DNA from: Paraspadella gotoi | Lineage: Eukaryota > Chaetognatha | NCBI GenBank assembly: GCA_051294375.1 | Contig: CM119269.1 | Location: forward strand, 12,366,981-12,430,980 | Length of the DNA stretch: 64,000 bases | Reading direction: 5' to 3' | Notes under the pieces: generated by a model | What the model saw: only the letters and a program-made list of their open reading frames with translations | What the model was told of the DNA's origin: nothing | Database searches by the model: none | Made by a program: the position numbers and the translations under genes | Shown: positions 12,126-23,075 of the stretch, in pieces | How the letters are laid out: each line of letters starts with the position of its first letter | Numbering within the stretch: the stretch's first letter is position 1

Positions 12126-12434
12126 GCGCTTTGCCCCTTTCCCATGGAAACCAATAAATACAAAATTCATGATATTTCTCATTGCTTTTCGTATTGTCTG
12201 TCTTCCCAGTTTCAGTTTAAATTTACATAAAAAAAATCTTTTAAAACCTTCAACTGGGTAAAGAAGTAATATTTCAAGTTGAGCATACATATTATGCATA
12301 TAAACTCAGACTACACTAATGTATAATGAGATAAAGATATTATGAGGTTAACGAAAAAGTAAAAAAAAAACATTATATTATATATTATTATATATTATAT
12401 TGTACCAATTTCATCTAAGCGCAATGTTAAATGA

Positions 12435-12472
<38 letters not shown>

Positions 12473-12473
12473 G

Positions 12474-12522
<49 letters not shown>

Positions 12523-12530
12523 GGAGTTAG
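11353..12530 (+). repeat. cluster of (CT)n tracts
   Basis: Tracts at 11,353-11,399, 11,684-11,738, 12,059-12,119 and 12,436-12,525, with T/C-rich (TTTC)n sequence between 11,870 and 12,058. No gene was recognised in 10,000-13,100. Confidence 0.9.
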
Positions 12531-13109
12531 TCCGGCCAATAAATTTTCATTCTACAAGCTTTCGGGAAACGGGCGCGACCAGAGAATCTTAAATTCTTGT
12601 TTTTTTAGTCTCAGCACCAAAGATACTTTAAAGTCTATCTGTCTGTCTGTCTGTCTCCTTAGAATAGTTAGCAATATTAATTTAATAATATTTTTTATTA
12701 TATATTTTATTACTTAAATTTATAAACTAAGAATCATACATTAAAGCTAGTTTTTTAAAGTTTTATTAAGTTACCAGAATATAAATTAAGCTTGAAACCA
12801 AATAAATTTAGACAACTTTATTGTAAACAATGTTCTTCTCACCATATGTAACATGAATAAATATGAAAGACTGAATAATATTTGTACAATGTACATATAT
12901 TTACAACAATATACGGCAGATGGGAAGTAAAAAAAAGGTTTATTAAAAAAGATATAATGAAAATCAAAAGCATACAGACTTTTTTTAACTTAAAACTTTC
13001 ACACATTGCATTAGTTATATTAATTACGAATTTAAGGTAGATGAAATACTTTTTTTATAATTCAAGAAAATATTCTTATGAAAAGAGTGAATCCGTAACA
13101 GTAAAACAA

Positions 13110-13298
13110 TCAGTGTTTTGCTGCGTATCTCGGCTCTACGAATTCTCTTCTTACGCCTGCCGGTTTCCCGTCCGGAGTGTAATACTCTTCTAAGAGTTCA
13201 TAGCTTTGCGGCATTCGATACACTCCTGTATCCGGGTATACTGCAGGCTGACTTCCCGCAATCGAATAAACGCCTCCTTGGTCTTCGACAAAAACCTC
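13110..13298 (-). CDS. tetraspan gene exon 9 (C-terminus, stop)
   Basis: The acceptor is ttttcattcag. 62 codons plus TGA at 13,110-13,112. It is rich in Tyr and Pro (SQPAVYPDTGVYRMP) and ends EPRYAAKH. It shows no obvious C-terminal PDZ-binding motif. Confidence 0.8.
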   Translation of the reverse strand, partial: EVFVEDQGGVYSIAGSQPAVYPDTGVYRMPQSYELLEEYYTPDGKPAGVRREFVEPRYAAKH

Positions 13299-13590
13299 CT
13301 GAATGAAAATATGGTAAATATTAAATATTAAATATTAAATATTAAATATTAAATATTAAACATTAAATATTAAATATTAAATAGTAGCTTTTCATTTACA
13401 AAACCCTTAAATTATTTTTAACAGTCTTTGTTTTCATATTACATAGTTTACAATTTAATGTTTTTTTAGTTAGGAAAAAACTAAATCGGACGCTAGCAAA
13501 ACTTATTTGATCTGACAAACTTACTTGCGGAAAGTCAAAGTAACCGTAGTTCTCCGCCGGCACTAGAACAGATTTTCTTCCTGATAGAGA

Positions 13591-13641
<51 letters not shown>

Positions 13642-16031
13642 GGGGGGACATAATCATGAATATCATAAAAGATTGTGTATTATACTGTAAATTATATGCT
13701 TCTTTCCTAACAAATTAATTTGTGGTAAAATATCCGAGCATCAATTACAAAGCAAAAAAAAAGCAACAGGAAATAAAAAACAGGGTTAAAAATAAAACAA
13801 TAAAAAAAAGAACAAACAATTCTCATGGAAAGAAAAAGACTCCCACTGTTTGTTCCCGATGGAGGCAGCCACTTTTTATGGGTAATTTTAAATATCGTCT
13901 TCAGAAGAAAAGAAAGAAGAAAGAAAAAAGAAAGAAGGAGTTAGGTGCATAAAGAAAAGAGAAAGAGAAAGAAAGAAAGAAAGAAAAAAGAAAGAAAGAA
14001 AGAAAGACAGACAGCAAGATAGAAAGACAATATGAAAGAAATAAGAAGAACGAAGCAGAAGATAACAAAAGAAAGTTTTTTTTTGTTTTTTTTTTTTTGG
14101 CCTTACAGAGATTGCGCTATCGTTTAGAAAAAGCTCCCGTTTCTGATAGAAGCTAAAAAAGCCTGACAAAGGCTCATGGGGGACACCCGCTCAAAGGCTC
14201 ACAATGAATCTTTGGAAAAAGCGATGCTGAAATGAAACGACCTTCAGCTCAGATTTTTTTACGTTTCTTTACAAGTACATATTGCCCGGTTATTAAATTC
14301 TATGAATGTATATTAATTCAAGACTGGTAAAATAATTTCGAACAACAAAGAAATCTGTACGACCGATATAAAATGAAAAGTAATTAAACCAGCTATCTTG
14401 GCTCCTTACTTTGGCTAAAGCTCAGGATAAGGAAAAACTCAACTATGATAGTCTTAATTAAACGCTTGATATTTTCTTGTAAGAGGGATAGAGGCCCGAA
14501 ACTACTAGGGTTAAAATAGCTTATTCATTAGATATATTGGTTGTACAAATAATTACTCGGATTAGTGATCCCTTAAAACGAACATTAACCAAGCATTACT
14601 GGCACTCTTTTCCAAAACTGCCACACGGAAAGAACAAATTATCGCCTATTGATTTGTTAATATTAAAACTTAAGATCGAACTATAATCTGACTTTAATCA
14701 TTTCATAAATGAATTTAACGTACAGTCCCGAATACTTGCATTGACCCCAATGGGGCTCAAACCCAAGGCCGTTTGGCGGGAAAAAGAATTTTCGCTCTTA
14801 TTCCACCGGGGTTACGATATTCGATCCAAGTGGGTGGTGATAGTGAATGTGTTTCCACGAGATTCCCATTTTTGTTCCTTAATCCATGAAATTAATTTCA
14901 ACCTTGATATTTCACTGTAATCTATTACTAAACCCTTAAACTAATCACTAATCCTAATCCATAACCGTAATCCCTAAACCTAACCTTATCATGATCGCGA
15001 ACTCTAAACAGTAATCTTTATTCTCTGACCTACACACTTAACCCTAAAACGTAATCCCTGACTCTAATCACTAACCTACTTTCTTGCTCTCACGCTTAAC
15101 CTAGCCCCTAACTTAATATTTAACCACTAATCTCAAACCTAATCATTAAACTTAAAAAAACTATTATGGTGGACTAAAATCCACCAACCGTTCATCAGCG
15201 GCCATTGGTGCCGGAGGCAAGTCATTCGCCTCCCAACCCAAAGGTCCGGGGTTCTAGCCCGGTGGTCGTCTGGCAGTTAAGAGGGACGGGGCGCTTAACC
15301 CGCCTGTAACTCGGTGTTACAGCCTGATCCGAAGCTCAGGGACTTCTTATATTGAACGGTTCTGTCATTAACACATAATAATAATTACTGTCTCTTCACT
15401 ATTTCAGTTTTAAATTTGAAATGAAACGGGGCGTTTTGGAAATTTATGGCTAAACTGTACGTACATACTGGCATTTGTGATCCCGCTCCTAAAACGAACC
15501 TTACCCCAATCCAAACTTACCCGCGGTGTCCAATGGCAACGTCGAGGACGCCGTCTCGTAGTTGATGCTCTGTTTGCTCTTGCGGGCGAAGCGGCCGCCG
15601 ACGGCGAACATAACGGCGGCGATCCAGGCGAAGATACAGGCCAGCCAGGCGAAGGCGTAGGACCAGGAGTAGCAGTAGTCCAGATATTTAGATCTGGAGG
15701 GAGTGGGGATAGAGAGAGAGAAGAGAGAGAGAGAGAGATGTTGGGGGGGAGGGGAATGTAATCTCGGTCTTGCTACCTTAGGCTTCGCAATCGATCTTCT
15801 CTCTCTGTCTATCGGGTTCTATCTTTCTTTCTGTGTCTCTTTCTCTCTTTTTTTCTTTCTTTCTTTTTCTGTCTCTTTATTTTTTCCTTCTTCTTTATTT
15901 ATTTCTTTTGTCACTCTATCCTCATTTGTTTTATTCTTTCTTTCTTTCTTTCTTTATTTTCCTCTCCTCTCCATTAGACGTACTCGATATTGTCCACGGT
16001 GTCCATGGTCAAGTGTAATCACTTCTATTTC

Positions 16032-16084
<53 letters not shown>

Positions 16085-16220
16085 TCGTTTCCCGTCATTC
16101 CTTTAAGAAAGATCTTCTTTGGTTGTCCCTTGAAGACTCCATTTTTGGTGAAGACGTCGGAAGAGCTCGTCAGGATGTTCTGCTCCAAGTAAATCGTTCT
16201 GCGAAGAGAGAGCGAGAGAG

Positions 16221-16268
<48 letters not shown>

Positions 16269-18003
16269 AAAGAGAGAGAATGTTATAATCGAGATTCGAG
16301 AAGATGACACTTTAATGATTTTTTTTTTTAAATTGTTCTTATTAATTTAATTTGTTACTGTGGCAGCAAGACTTAAAGCTGCCTCACTGCTGTCCGTCCT
16401 CAGCCTCGTCTCAATGGCTGAGCAGGCTAAATCATCTCATTCCATCCGTGCGTCCCGGGTTCAATCCCTGGGCATCCCGGTTCTGGCTTAAATGTGACGG
16501 TGCCGGTATAAACATGCCAGTGACAGGAGGCGGTCACTGAGGGTCCACAGCCCCTACGCCAGTTTGTGAGATACCCCGCGCCCTGGGTATCACAGGCTAT
16601 CCTCCCGTTGCCATAAGTGGTGAGCCCTACTCTCGAACACGCAACCGCTGCGCACCATGGCCCATGCTTACGTTGCTTTAGGTATGCATATCACGCCTAT
16701 GCCCTACTTCTCTGGTAACGCTTCCAGACTCGCTCGCGACCAGCCGCTCGCTCTCACTATGGCATGGATCAAAAACCTTCTCTCAGACATACCTCAGGAT
16801 TGAGGCCCCTGTGGAGAAGTCTGGTGGGGGGATCCTGTGGCAGCAAGACTTAAAGCTGCCTCACTGCTGTCCGTCCTCAGCCTCGTCTCAATGGCTGAGC
16901 AGGCTAAATCATCTCATTCCATCCGTGCGTCCGGTTCAATCCCTGGGATCCGGTTCTGGCTAAATGTGACGGTGCCGGTATAAACATGCCAGTGACAGGA
17001 GGCTCACTGAGGGTCCGCGCCCCTACGCCAGTTTGTGAGATACCCCGCCCTGGGTATCACAGGCTATCCTCCCGTTGCCCATAGTCTTCCCTTACGTCAC
17101 AACTTATTTTTTATCTTGTTTTTATTAATGTTTTTTATTATTAAATAATCAACATCGTATTAACACAAACAATAACGCGTAACGGTATCAACAACGCTTA
17201 AAAAACTGGAAGGGTAACGGTATAAATAATAGCGAAAAAGTCTGTAACACAGTAAAATAAAAACTACACTGATAAGATGTAATATTTCTTTTGATATTTT
17301 TAATGTTATGAACTAATTCATAAAAAACTTAAATATAACGTTCAAGAATCAGATGTTAATATCATAAAAACCAGAAACAGTAAAAAACGATAAACGTCAA
17401 GTATAAAAACGTTCAAAATAATACGCAAAAACAAAAATTTCAAAAACATGAAATTTTATAAATATTATGAAATGTTTAACCTTAAAATAAAACGTTCTTA
17501 AAACGTGAAAGATATTAAAGTCAAAACAGCGCTTAATTATGTAAAAAATCTAAAAAATTTAAAAAATCTTAAATTTTGATAATTTTAACTGTAATTTTAA
17601 TTTTAACTGTAATATTTTAACAACGCATAAAACATAATTATAGATAGCAAGCTACAATAAAAAAAAATTCATCACGCAAAATCAATTAAAGACGCTGTTT
17701 TTTTAATTTTTTTAATAAATAATTCATGTACTATATATATATAATGATCGCTTGAATAAAGAATAATTTTAATTTAAATAAAATTCGTACCGTAAAATTA
17801 ACCATAAACAAAAAAAATATAAACAAGTTAAAAACCCGAATTTTCGTTGCTATAGTCGAAAAACCTTGACAGTTCTAGGCCGCCATTTTGGAAATGGAGA
17901 ACAATATCGAGAAGTTGTTCGTGTATGCAAATAGTTTGCTTGAGTAACATATCGCAGCGGCGGTACGTATTGGAAGATGGGGGAACTAATTGAGAGAGAG
18001 AGA

Positions 18004-18076
<73 letters not shown>

Positions 18077-19379
18077 GAAATGTGAAATTTGGTAAAAACA
18101 TTAAATCGGCTTGGGAAGAAAAGGAAAAGAGATAAGAAACCCAAAAGTCGCCGAAAATTCGTTTAAAAAAAGAACGATAATTATTTTCTCAACAATTTAA
18201 TTAACAGTTTTTATCTTTTTGAAAAGGCGCTTACAATGCTGATCCGTAGCTTTATCTTGGGATTAAAACCGTGGTTAAGGGCTCGATCGACCACAAAGGC
18301 GGCTTAGAACTAGATGGTACTTGTTATATTATAAATGACGAAAACTTTTCATCTACAGAAAAAAAAAAAGTGAAGAATTTTTGACGCTGAAGTCATCATA
18401 ATTTTTTATAACGTTTTATATTTTTGGTTTAACTTTTTATGGGGAATCTAAATCTTTATTAAAATAATACCATTAATTATTTAACTAATTATTTAACTTA
18501 TATAAATTATTTACAATTTACAATTTATTTCAAAACCTTAATAAATTTCTATAAAATTAATAATGCTGTGATGCCAGGGCTTTGGTATGTTTAAGATAAA
18601 TATTCAAAATATACCTTTAAAATATAAGATAAGCAACAATGAAGTATCACCATTTAGTGATGGCTCGCCTATACCTGGATATTGGGATTAAAGAGCCGAA
18701 ATCCATGAAGGGTATAGGTTCCCAACTGATGACCCTCCCATTGTATAAACATAAATGATAAAAATTATTCAAAAAAGAAATAATTAAAAAGTAGTATAAA
18801 GAAAAAATAAAATTGTCATTAAAGTATTTTAAAATTATATTCATGACATAAAGGTGCCCCTATAGACCTTTCCCCAGTATGTATCCCTATCAGAACATAC
18901 AATTCTACATGGTAGTCTTATCCCTATTGGTAAAAAAATCATATATAACGTTGGTCCCCCCTCAAAAAATTATCCATTCCCACCCCTTTCTGTTCAGCCT
19001 CTTAGATATTATGATTTTTCATTAATGATTTTCTAACAGAAATGATGTGTGATATCTATTAGAAAACTAGTCTAGATAGTAATCTAGCCTTGTGTTGTAT
19101 AGATGCTCCCTCTATTTCCAGAAGACATCACTGACTTCCCCTTCCCAAATTGAATTATTAGATAAATAAAATATTTTTAAAAAAGAAAGCAATATATATT
19201 TGATTAAATAATATAGATTAAATAGTAAATCCTTCATAAAAATATTAAAATAGAAAAATATAAAATAGTGAAACAAGTAATTTGCAAATTTTCATATACT
19301 CGATAATTTTACTACCTCGCATAAAATTATTATTTTTAATTGACTCAATTCAATTTTTTGTTCTTCTTACCCATGTGAC

Positions 19380-19440
<61 letters not shown>

Positions 19441-19782
19441 TTCTTTAGCACAAAAATGTAGACTAAATTTCAAACCTGTTAACGCTGATGAAGGCTCGAA
19501 ATTAAGAGCCGAAACATGTACGTTTATGAAAGAAATAAACCAAACGTTGTTGAAACAAATTTTTCAAACTTTTTATATTTTTGGTCTAACTTTTTATGGG
19601 GAATCTAAATCTTTAATAAAGACTTCATATACTCGATAATTTTACTATCTCGCATAAAATTTTTATTTTTAATTGACTCAATTCTAAGCTACAGTCTTCT
19701 TACCCATGAAAGAAGGCGATGGCTGCAGCGACGAAGAAAGCGCAAAAACAAAGGAGGATCGTGTTGAATCGATGGAGTGTGG

Positions 19783-19842
<60 letters not shown>

Positions 19843-22484
19843 GAGAGAGAAACATATTCATTTTTTAAATACTTAATAAAATAAATAAAGAAGGAAATAT
19901 TAAACGAGGAAAAGGTGTTACAAAAATATGTTTTTATTAAATTAATATTTAAACATTTTTATACTAATTATCAGTAGCGAAGTAGTAGATTCACATAGTA
20001 GCATCTTATAAGACGTATGTTTATGATCTAACTGCCAAAATAGAGTGGTGTGAAAATAATAAATTTTTAGAAAATTAAAATTTATTTTTTAATTTTATAC
20101 ATACAGTGAGCTATATTTATATATAATAATAAGTATATAAGAAGCTAAAATTTAAAAATGCACTTGATGGCAGCCGTGTGTCCCACCTTTCCGAGGTGGG
20201 ATTAGACCTCCATTTGATGTCTTTTTTGGCTAGCCTCCGACAAAAAAACCAACAAAGCTACAATTTCATAAGTTTTTCGAGCTGTTTTTTGCTAAATATA
20301 GTTTTTTGTAATAATAACATAATTTTTAAAAAAGATTTATATTTTCTTTTATCAACTTTTAACGAGGAATCTGAATCTGTTTTCAGAATTTAAAAAAACA
20401 CTATTTTAAAATTTTGATATTATATAAGGGTAGTATTATATACAAAATAAACTGACTGGGCTACAATATTTATAAAAAAAAATAACTAGAGATTAGAATT
20501 CATTAATATAATAGTTTTTAAGATATAATTGCTAAGTTTTGATTCCAAACTTTCACTTCACCCTACTAAGGAGTTATCCCTGTTTTTTTTACTTTTGAAA
20601 CACTGTAGCACAAAAGGAGATAATGACAAAAAGCGGAACAGCTGGTCACCATTAATTTATTAAGTTTAAATATTTTTCAAGCTATCGATAATAAATAAAT
20701 ATTTTTATTTAATTTCTTGAACGTTTTCTGTTTAAACGGAGAGTAGAAAAATTTGTGCGTCTCGAAAGAATTAACATGTGCAAACCAAGATAATTAATTT
20801 CATAATTAATAAATAAATTGACAATAAATAAATAAATAAATTGAAAATACTCTCGACTTTTCGAGCACCATACTTTTCTTTAAGACAGACCTACTATCGT
20901 AAATTCTGAAAAAACAGGTTTCAAGGAAAATTAGTTGCATAGGTTTTATTTATGGTAGGTCTTTCAGAAATTAGCAAATCGCATGTAAATTGTAACACTG
21001 ATTAAAATAATAAAACGTTACCTGGATCCGTGAACCGCATAAAATCCTAAAATGACGGAGAGGAAGAGAGAGAAGATGGCAAATGCCATCAACCCGAATG
21101 TGGCGCGCATCAGGTGGAACCGGTGCCATTCCTGAGACGAAGAGGAAAACAAATCTGGAATCATCAGCCTCTTTTTTTTCTCTCAAAGTCAATTTGTGTT
21201 TTTTTGCGAGGGAAAAAAAAGAATTCGAAGTCAAAATGGAATCGAGGCCATATTTACTTAAAGCGGCCCATTTAAGTTTATATTCCAAATAAAGTTAATT
21301 TTTAGAATTAAAGATATTGCCGGAAGACAACGATAATACCACTCTCCTTATTATAATTATTATATATTATTATTATATATCATTATATTAAATTAAACTA
21401 ATAATTGAAGTATTTTGCTTTCTTTTCGTTGCGTTTTGATTGAGAGAAAACAAAGTTTGTAATTTTTAATAGAGAAACTATTTTTTAAAAATATAACAAC
21501 GGACATGTTTCGGCTGTTATTTTTCGAGCCTTCTTCACGGTTTGAAAGTAAGTGGCATCAGCAACAATATCACCAAGAGCAACAGCATCAGTAACAGCAT
21601 CAGCAAGACCAATAGCATCAGCATCAGAAACAGTGTCAGCATCAGCATCAGCAGCATCAGCAGGAACAGCATTTGCCGCCAGAATCTCTCCTTTCTCACT
21701 TTGTTCCGGAAGTTGACGTTGTGATCTGGCGGAATCTGCAAGTCGATGTAGAAGCAACGAGTCGAGATTCCTGAAGCAAATCTTTCGAATTGATTGACGA
21801 GATCGAGAGGATCGACGCCGGCTCCGCTATTAGGGATGACATAGACGATTAAGGGAAGGACTCATTGTTGACGTCGTTCTTGTTGTCTGTCGTGCGAGGA
21901 TTTAACGCTATATTTTATTTCATTTCTAAGCCGTCCTCACGCAAGTTACCGCAGGGTAAGTACCGTTGAGGATTGATCCCGGTACCTAATGGTCATGAGG
22001 TCTGATTTTCAGGTATATTTAAAAATTTCAATTTAACTGCGAAATGTAATGTTTAATTCCCAGAGCTAATTTTTCTTACGAGGCGACAAAGTCATGGGAC
22101 CCTAGGTCCTATTACCAGATGTTAACAGCGAACTATATTTCGTCATTGATATTATTTGGCTTGTTGTGTTTTTTTTTAGGGACTCACGTGAACTCGTCAC
22201 ACATGCATTCACGCAAGAGGCCGAAGTGATGAGGGTGATGCTCGTGTCGAATCGACTCGTTGACTGCAGGGGCGCCTGAATCAAAAAAAAAAAAAAAACT
22301 AGAGTGAGACAGAGACAGAGCGAGAGAGAGACAGAGATAGTGTCCGCCCGTCCGTTTTTTTCTCACCGGTCGTTCTCCAAACGTCCATCCAGTGATCAGT
22401 ACCGAGAGCGATGATGCTGCAGATGAGCGCCAAAATCGCGAAGAAGAGGCCGAGGCCAATGAACAAACTCATTTTACGCTGCAT
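13110..22484 (-). CDS. claudin/stargazin-type four-helix membrane protein, 9 exons
   Basis: Exons in transcript order: 22,484-22,367; 22,275-22,188; 21,826-21,700; 21,131-21,022; 19,784-19,704; 16,198-16,085; 15,693-15,521; 13,580-13,525; 13,298-13,110. Joined they give 1,056 nt, 351 codons plus TGA, with GT/AG at every junction and compatible phase throughout. Predicted helices lie near residues 6-28, 123-144, 155-173 and 223-244. The first extracellular loop carries GLLREC (58-63), close to the GLWxxC signature of the PMP22/claudin/CACNG superfamily, further Cys at 65 and 93, and a glycosylation sequon NES (45-47). 'ALGTDHW' after helix 1 and 'YCYSWSYAF' before helix 4 resemble stargazin-like (CACNG/TARP) proteins. 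A tail of about 107 residues, rich in Tyr and Pro, is probably cytosolic. The start ATG follows an in-frame TAA 22 codons upstream. Seen: exons, phases, helices. Inferred: plasma-membrane location. Claudin, channel-gamma or another subfamily is not resolved. Confidence 0.82.
13313..13384 (+). repeat. (TAAATAT)n heptamer repeat
   Basis: About ten units of taaatat, in the short intron just upstream of tetraspan exon 9. Confidence 0.85.
13525..13580 (-). CDS. tetraspan gene exon 8 (tail)
   Basis: 56 nt, phase 1 to 0. The acceptor is (CT)n followed by ctatcag; the donor is CGCAA|GTAAGT. It encodes a tail segment ending ENYGYFDFPQ. Confidence 0.75.
14890..15165 (+). repeat. degenerate CCTAA-type repeat
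   Basis: Runs of cctaa, ccctaa, actaatc and taaccct with irregular spacing (for example atccctaaacctaacc). It resembles a decayed telomere-like (CCCTAA)n array or a related satellite. The spacing is too irregular to be an active telomere. Confidence 0.45.
15185..15335 (+). other. GC-rich module of unknown nature
   Basis: Contains gccggaggcaagtcattcg, then a B-box-like GGTTCTAGCCC (15,250-15,260), then gaggg and cgcttaacccgcctg. It stands out from AT-rich flanks and might be a SINE relic, but no A box with correct spacing is present. Confidence 0.3.
15521..15693 (-). CDS. tetraspan gene exon 7 (helix 4)
   Basis: 173 nt, phase 2 to 1. The acceptor cactccctccag is preceded by (CT)n; the donor is GCGG|GTAAGT. 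It encodes YLDYCYSWSYAFAWL, helix 4 and the basic start of the cytosolic tail (GGRFARKSKQS). It is GC-rich compared with its flanks. Confidence 0.82.
16035..16083 (+). repeat. (CT)n tract at the 5' end of tetraspan intron 6
   Basis: On the coding strand this is (GA)n beginning within the donor itself (GTAAGAGAGAGA). It is complementary to the tract at 15,712-15,738 in the same intron and to 16,206-16,264 beyond exon 6. Confidence 0.9.
16085..16198 (-). CDS. tetraspan gene exon 6 (loop 2)
   Basis: 114 nt, phase 2 to 2. The acceptor is a (CT)-rich tract ending ttcgcag; the donor is ACGA|GTAAGA running straight into (GA)n. It encodes TIYLEQNIL to GMTGN, the second extracellular loop. In the RNA the exon has (CU)n before it and (GA)n after it. 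Confidence 0.78.
16206..16282 (+). repeat. (GA)n tract at the acceptor of tetraspan exon 6
   Basis: On the coding strand it supplies the polypyrimidine tract (CT)n ending ttcgcag. With 16,035-16,083 it brackets the 114-nt exon as an inverted pair. Confidence 0.9.
16361..16612 (+). mobile_element. tRNA-derived SINE, full copy
   Basis: An internal pol III A box TGGCTGAGCAGG (16,415-16,426) and B box GGTTCAATCCC (16,458-16,468) are 31 bp apart. They are followed by a conserved tRNA-unrelated body that ends gggtatcacaggctatcc. Fragments of the body recur near 16,838, 22,955 and 48,752. It lies in intron 5 of the tetraspan gene, in the opposite direction to the gene. Confidence 0.7.
16838..17079 (+). 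mobile_element. tRNA-derived SINE, second copy
   Basis: Same element as at 16,361, with A box 16,892-16,903 and B box 16,933-16,943 kept. It differs mainly by shortened runs (cccggg to ccgg, ggcatccc to ggatcc). The two copies are 225 bp apart. This may be a local duplication or a consensus artefact. Confidence 0.65.
17992..18076 (+). repeat. (GA)n microsatellite in tetraspan intron 5
   Basis: Two GA runs interrupted by gacgag. Between it and 17,080 the sequence is AT-rich with no recognisable element. Confidence 0.9.
18545..19290 (+). repeat. dispersed repeat family 1, copy a
   Basis: A 700-750 bp non-coding unit containing tgatggctcgcctatacc, ggtgcccctatagacc and tgctccctctatttcc. It recurs at 28,690-29,430 (as part of the duplication) and, independently, at 60,545-61,235. 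Probably a mobile element; type unknown. Confidence 0.65.
19704..19784 (-). CDS. tetraspan gene exon 5 (helix 3)
   Basis: 81 nt, phase 2 to 2. The acceptor is a long (CT)n tract ending directly in cag; the donor is ATGG|GTAAGA. The frame that joins exons 4 and 6 gives helix 3 (TILLCFCAFFVAAAIAFF). Without this exon the protein would lack the third helix of the family. Confidence 0.72.
19787..19852 (+). repeat. (GA)n tract at the acceptor of tetraspan exon 5
   Basis: On the coding strand it is (CT)n running directly into cag. The duplicate has the same arrangement at 29,949-30,031. A (CT)n tract at 19,381-19,439 forms an inverted partner 350 bp away. Confidence 0.9.
20050..20470 (+). repeat. 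dispersed repeat family 2, copy a
   Basis: AT-rich unit with a GC-richer core (gtgtcccacctttccgag, gacctccatttgatgtc) and an end aaactgactgggcta. It recurs at 30,240-30,620 in the duplicate and, inverted, at 10,745-11,150. Non-coding. Confidence 0.6.
21022..21131 (-). CDS. tetraspan gene exon 4 (helix 2)
   Basis: 110 nt, phase 0 to 2. The acceptor is tcgtctcag and the donor CCAG|GTAACG. It encodes EWHRFHLMRATFG followed by the second hydrophobic helix. Confidence 0.8.
21700..21826 (-). CDS. tetraspan gene exon 3 (loop 1, third Cys)
   Basis: 127 nt, phase 2 to 0. The acceptor ccctaatag is modest; the donor is AAA|GTGAGA. It encodes residues 69-111, including ISTRCFYIDL. A (CTG/ATG)n-like repeat begins just downstream in the intron. 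Confidence 0.75.
22188..22275 (-). CDS. tetraspan gene exon 2 (loop 1, GLLREC motif)
   Basis: 88 nt, phase 1 to 2. The acceptor is a poly-T tract followed by gattcag; the donor is CAC|GTGAGT. It encodes the His-rich start of extracellular loop 1 and the GLLREC motif that places the protein in the claudin/PMP22/CACNG superfamily. Confidence 0.8.
22367..22484 (-). CDS. tetraspan gene exon 1 (start, helix 1)
   Basis: Encodes residues 1-39 plus one base. It starts MQRKMSLF, forms the first hydrophobic helix and ends WMDVWRTT. The donor reads ACCG|GTGAGA. The in-frame stop at 22,551-22,553, with no ATG in between, fixes this ATG as the first possible start in the exon. Confidence 0.85.
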
Positions 22485-22954
22485 CGCTGCTCCGTTCGGC
22501 CTCTTGCTGCCGCTGGTACTGCCGCTTTTGTTGTTGTTTTCGTTTGACTTTTATTTACACTTGGAGTCGGAGATTAAAGAGTTGTGCTGTTTGTTTGTTT
22601 GTTTGTTTGTTAAAGAGTTGTGTTGTTTGTTTGTTTATTTGTTAAAGAATTGTTCTGTTTGTTTGTTTTTTTCACCGAATCGTTTCTTTACTGTGAATTG
22701 TTTTCTGTTCCTGTTTAGCGCGACTTTAAAGAAATAGAATGAAATATATACTGTAGTTGTTGTTGTCGATTCAATTTGTAAAAATTTTAAAAAAATAATC
22801 TTAAAAGCATAAGGATCGAGCCGCATTCGATAGTAACCAAANNNNNNNNNNGGCTCGATAACAATTTATAATTTGTCAAGAAAAAAAAATAGAAAAAAGT
22901 AAAGGGGAAGAAATGCGGTAGAATGAACGAATTGATACGTAATATAATATAATA

Positions 22955-23075
22955 TGATATGGCAACAGCCGGGTTGCCTGTGATGCCTATTGGGGTGGGG
23001 CATCTCACTGTTGGCTTTGGGGGCTTCCGACCCTCAGTGACGCCTCCAGTCACTGGCGCGGTTACGCTAGGACGG
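22955..23075 (-). mobile_element. SINE 3' body fragment
   Basis: The complement reads gccagtgactggaggcg, then tcactgagggtc, then tgagatgccccac, then gcatcacaggc, matching the body of the SINE at 16,361. The corresponding site in the second 8-kb copy (near 33,040-33,120) is strongly shortened. Confidence 0.5.

Noticed and set aside
14720-14835. Possible tRNA-like sequence on the minus strand
   Set aside because: GGTTTGAGCCC resembles a B box, but no matching acceptor stem or A box was found.
15185-15335. Possible tRNA gene or SINE head
   Set aside because: A B-box-like element is present, but the best A-box candidate is only 12 bp away and no cloverleaf could be drawn.
21535-21741. Leu/Met-rich hydrophobic frame after exon 3 of the tetraspan gene
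   Set aside because: The hydrophobic part is a CTGATG-type repeat in the intron after a good donor (AAA|GTGAGA); reading through would break the phase with exon 4.
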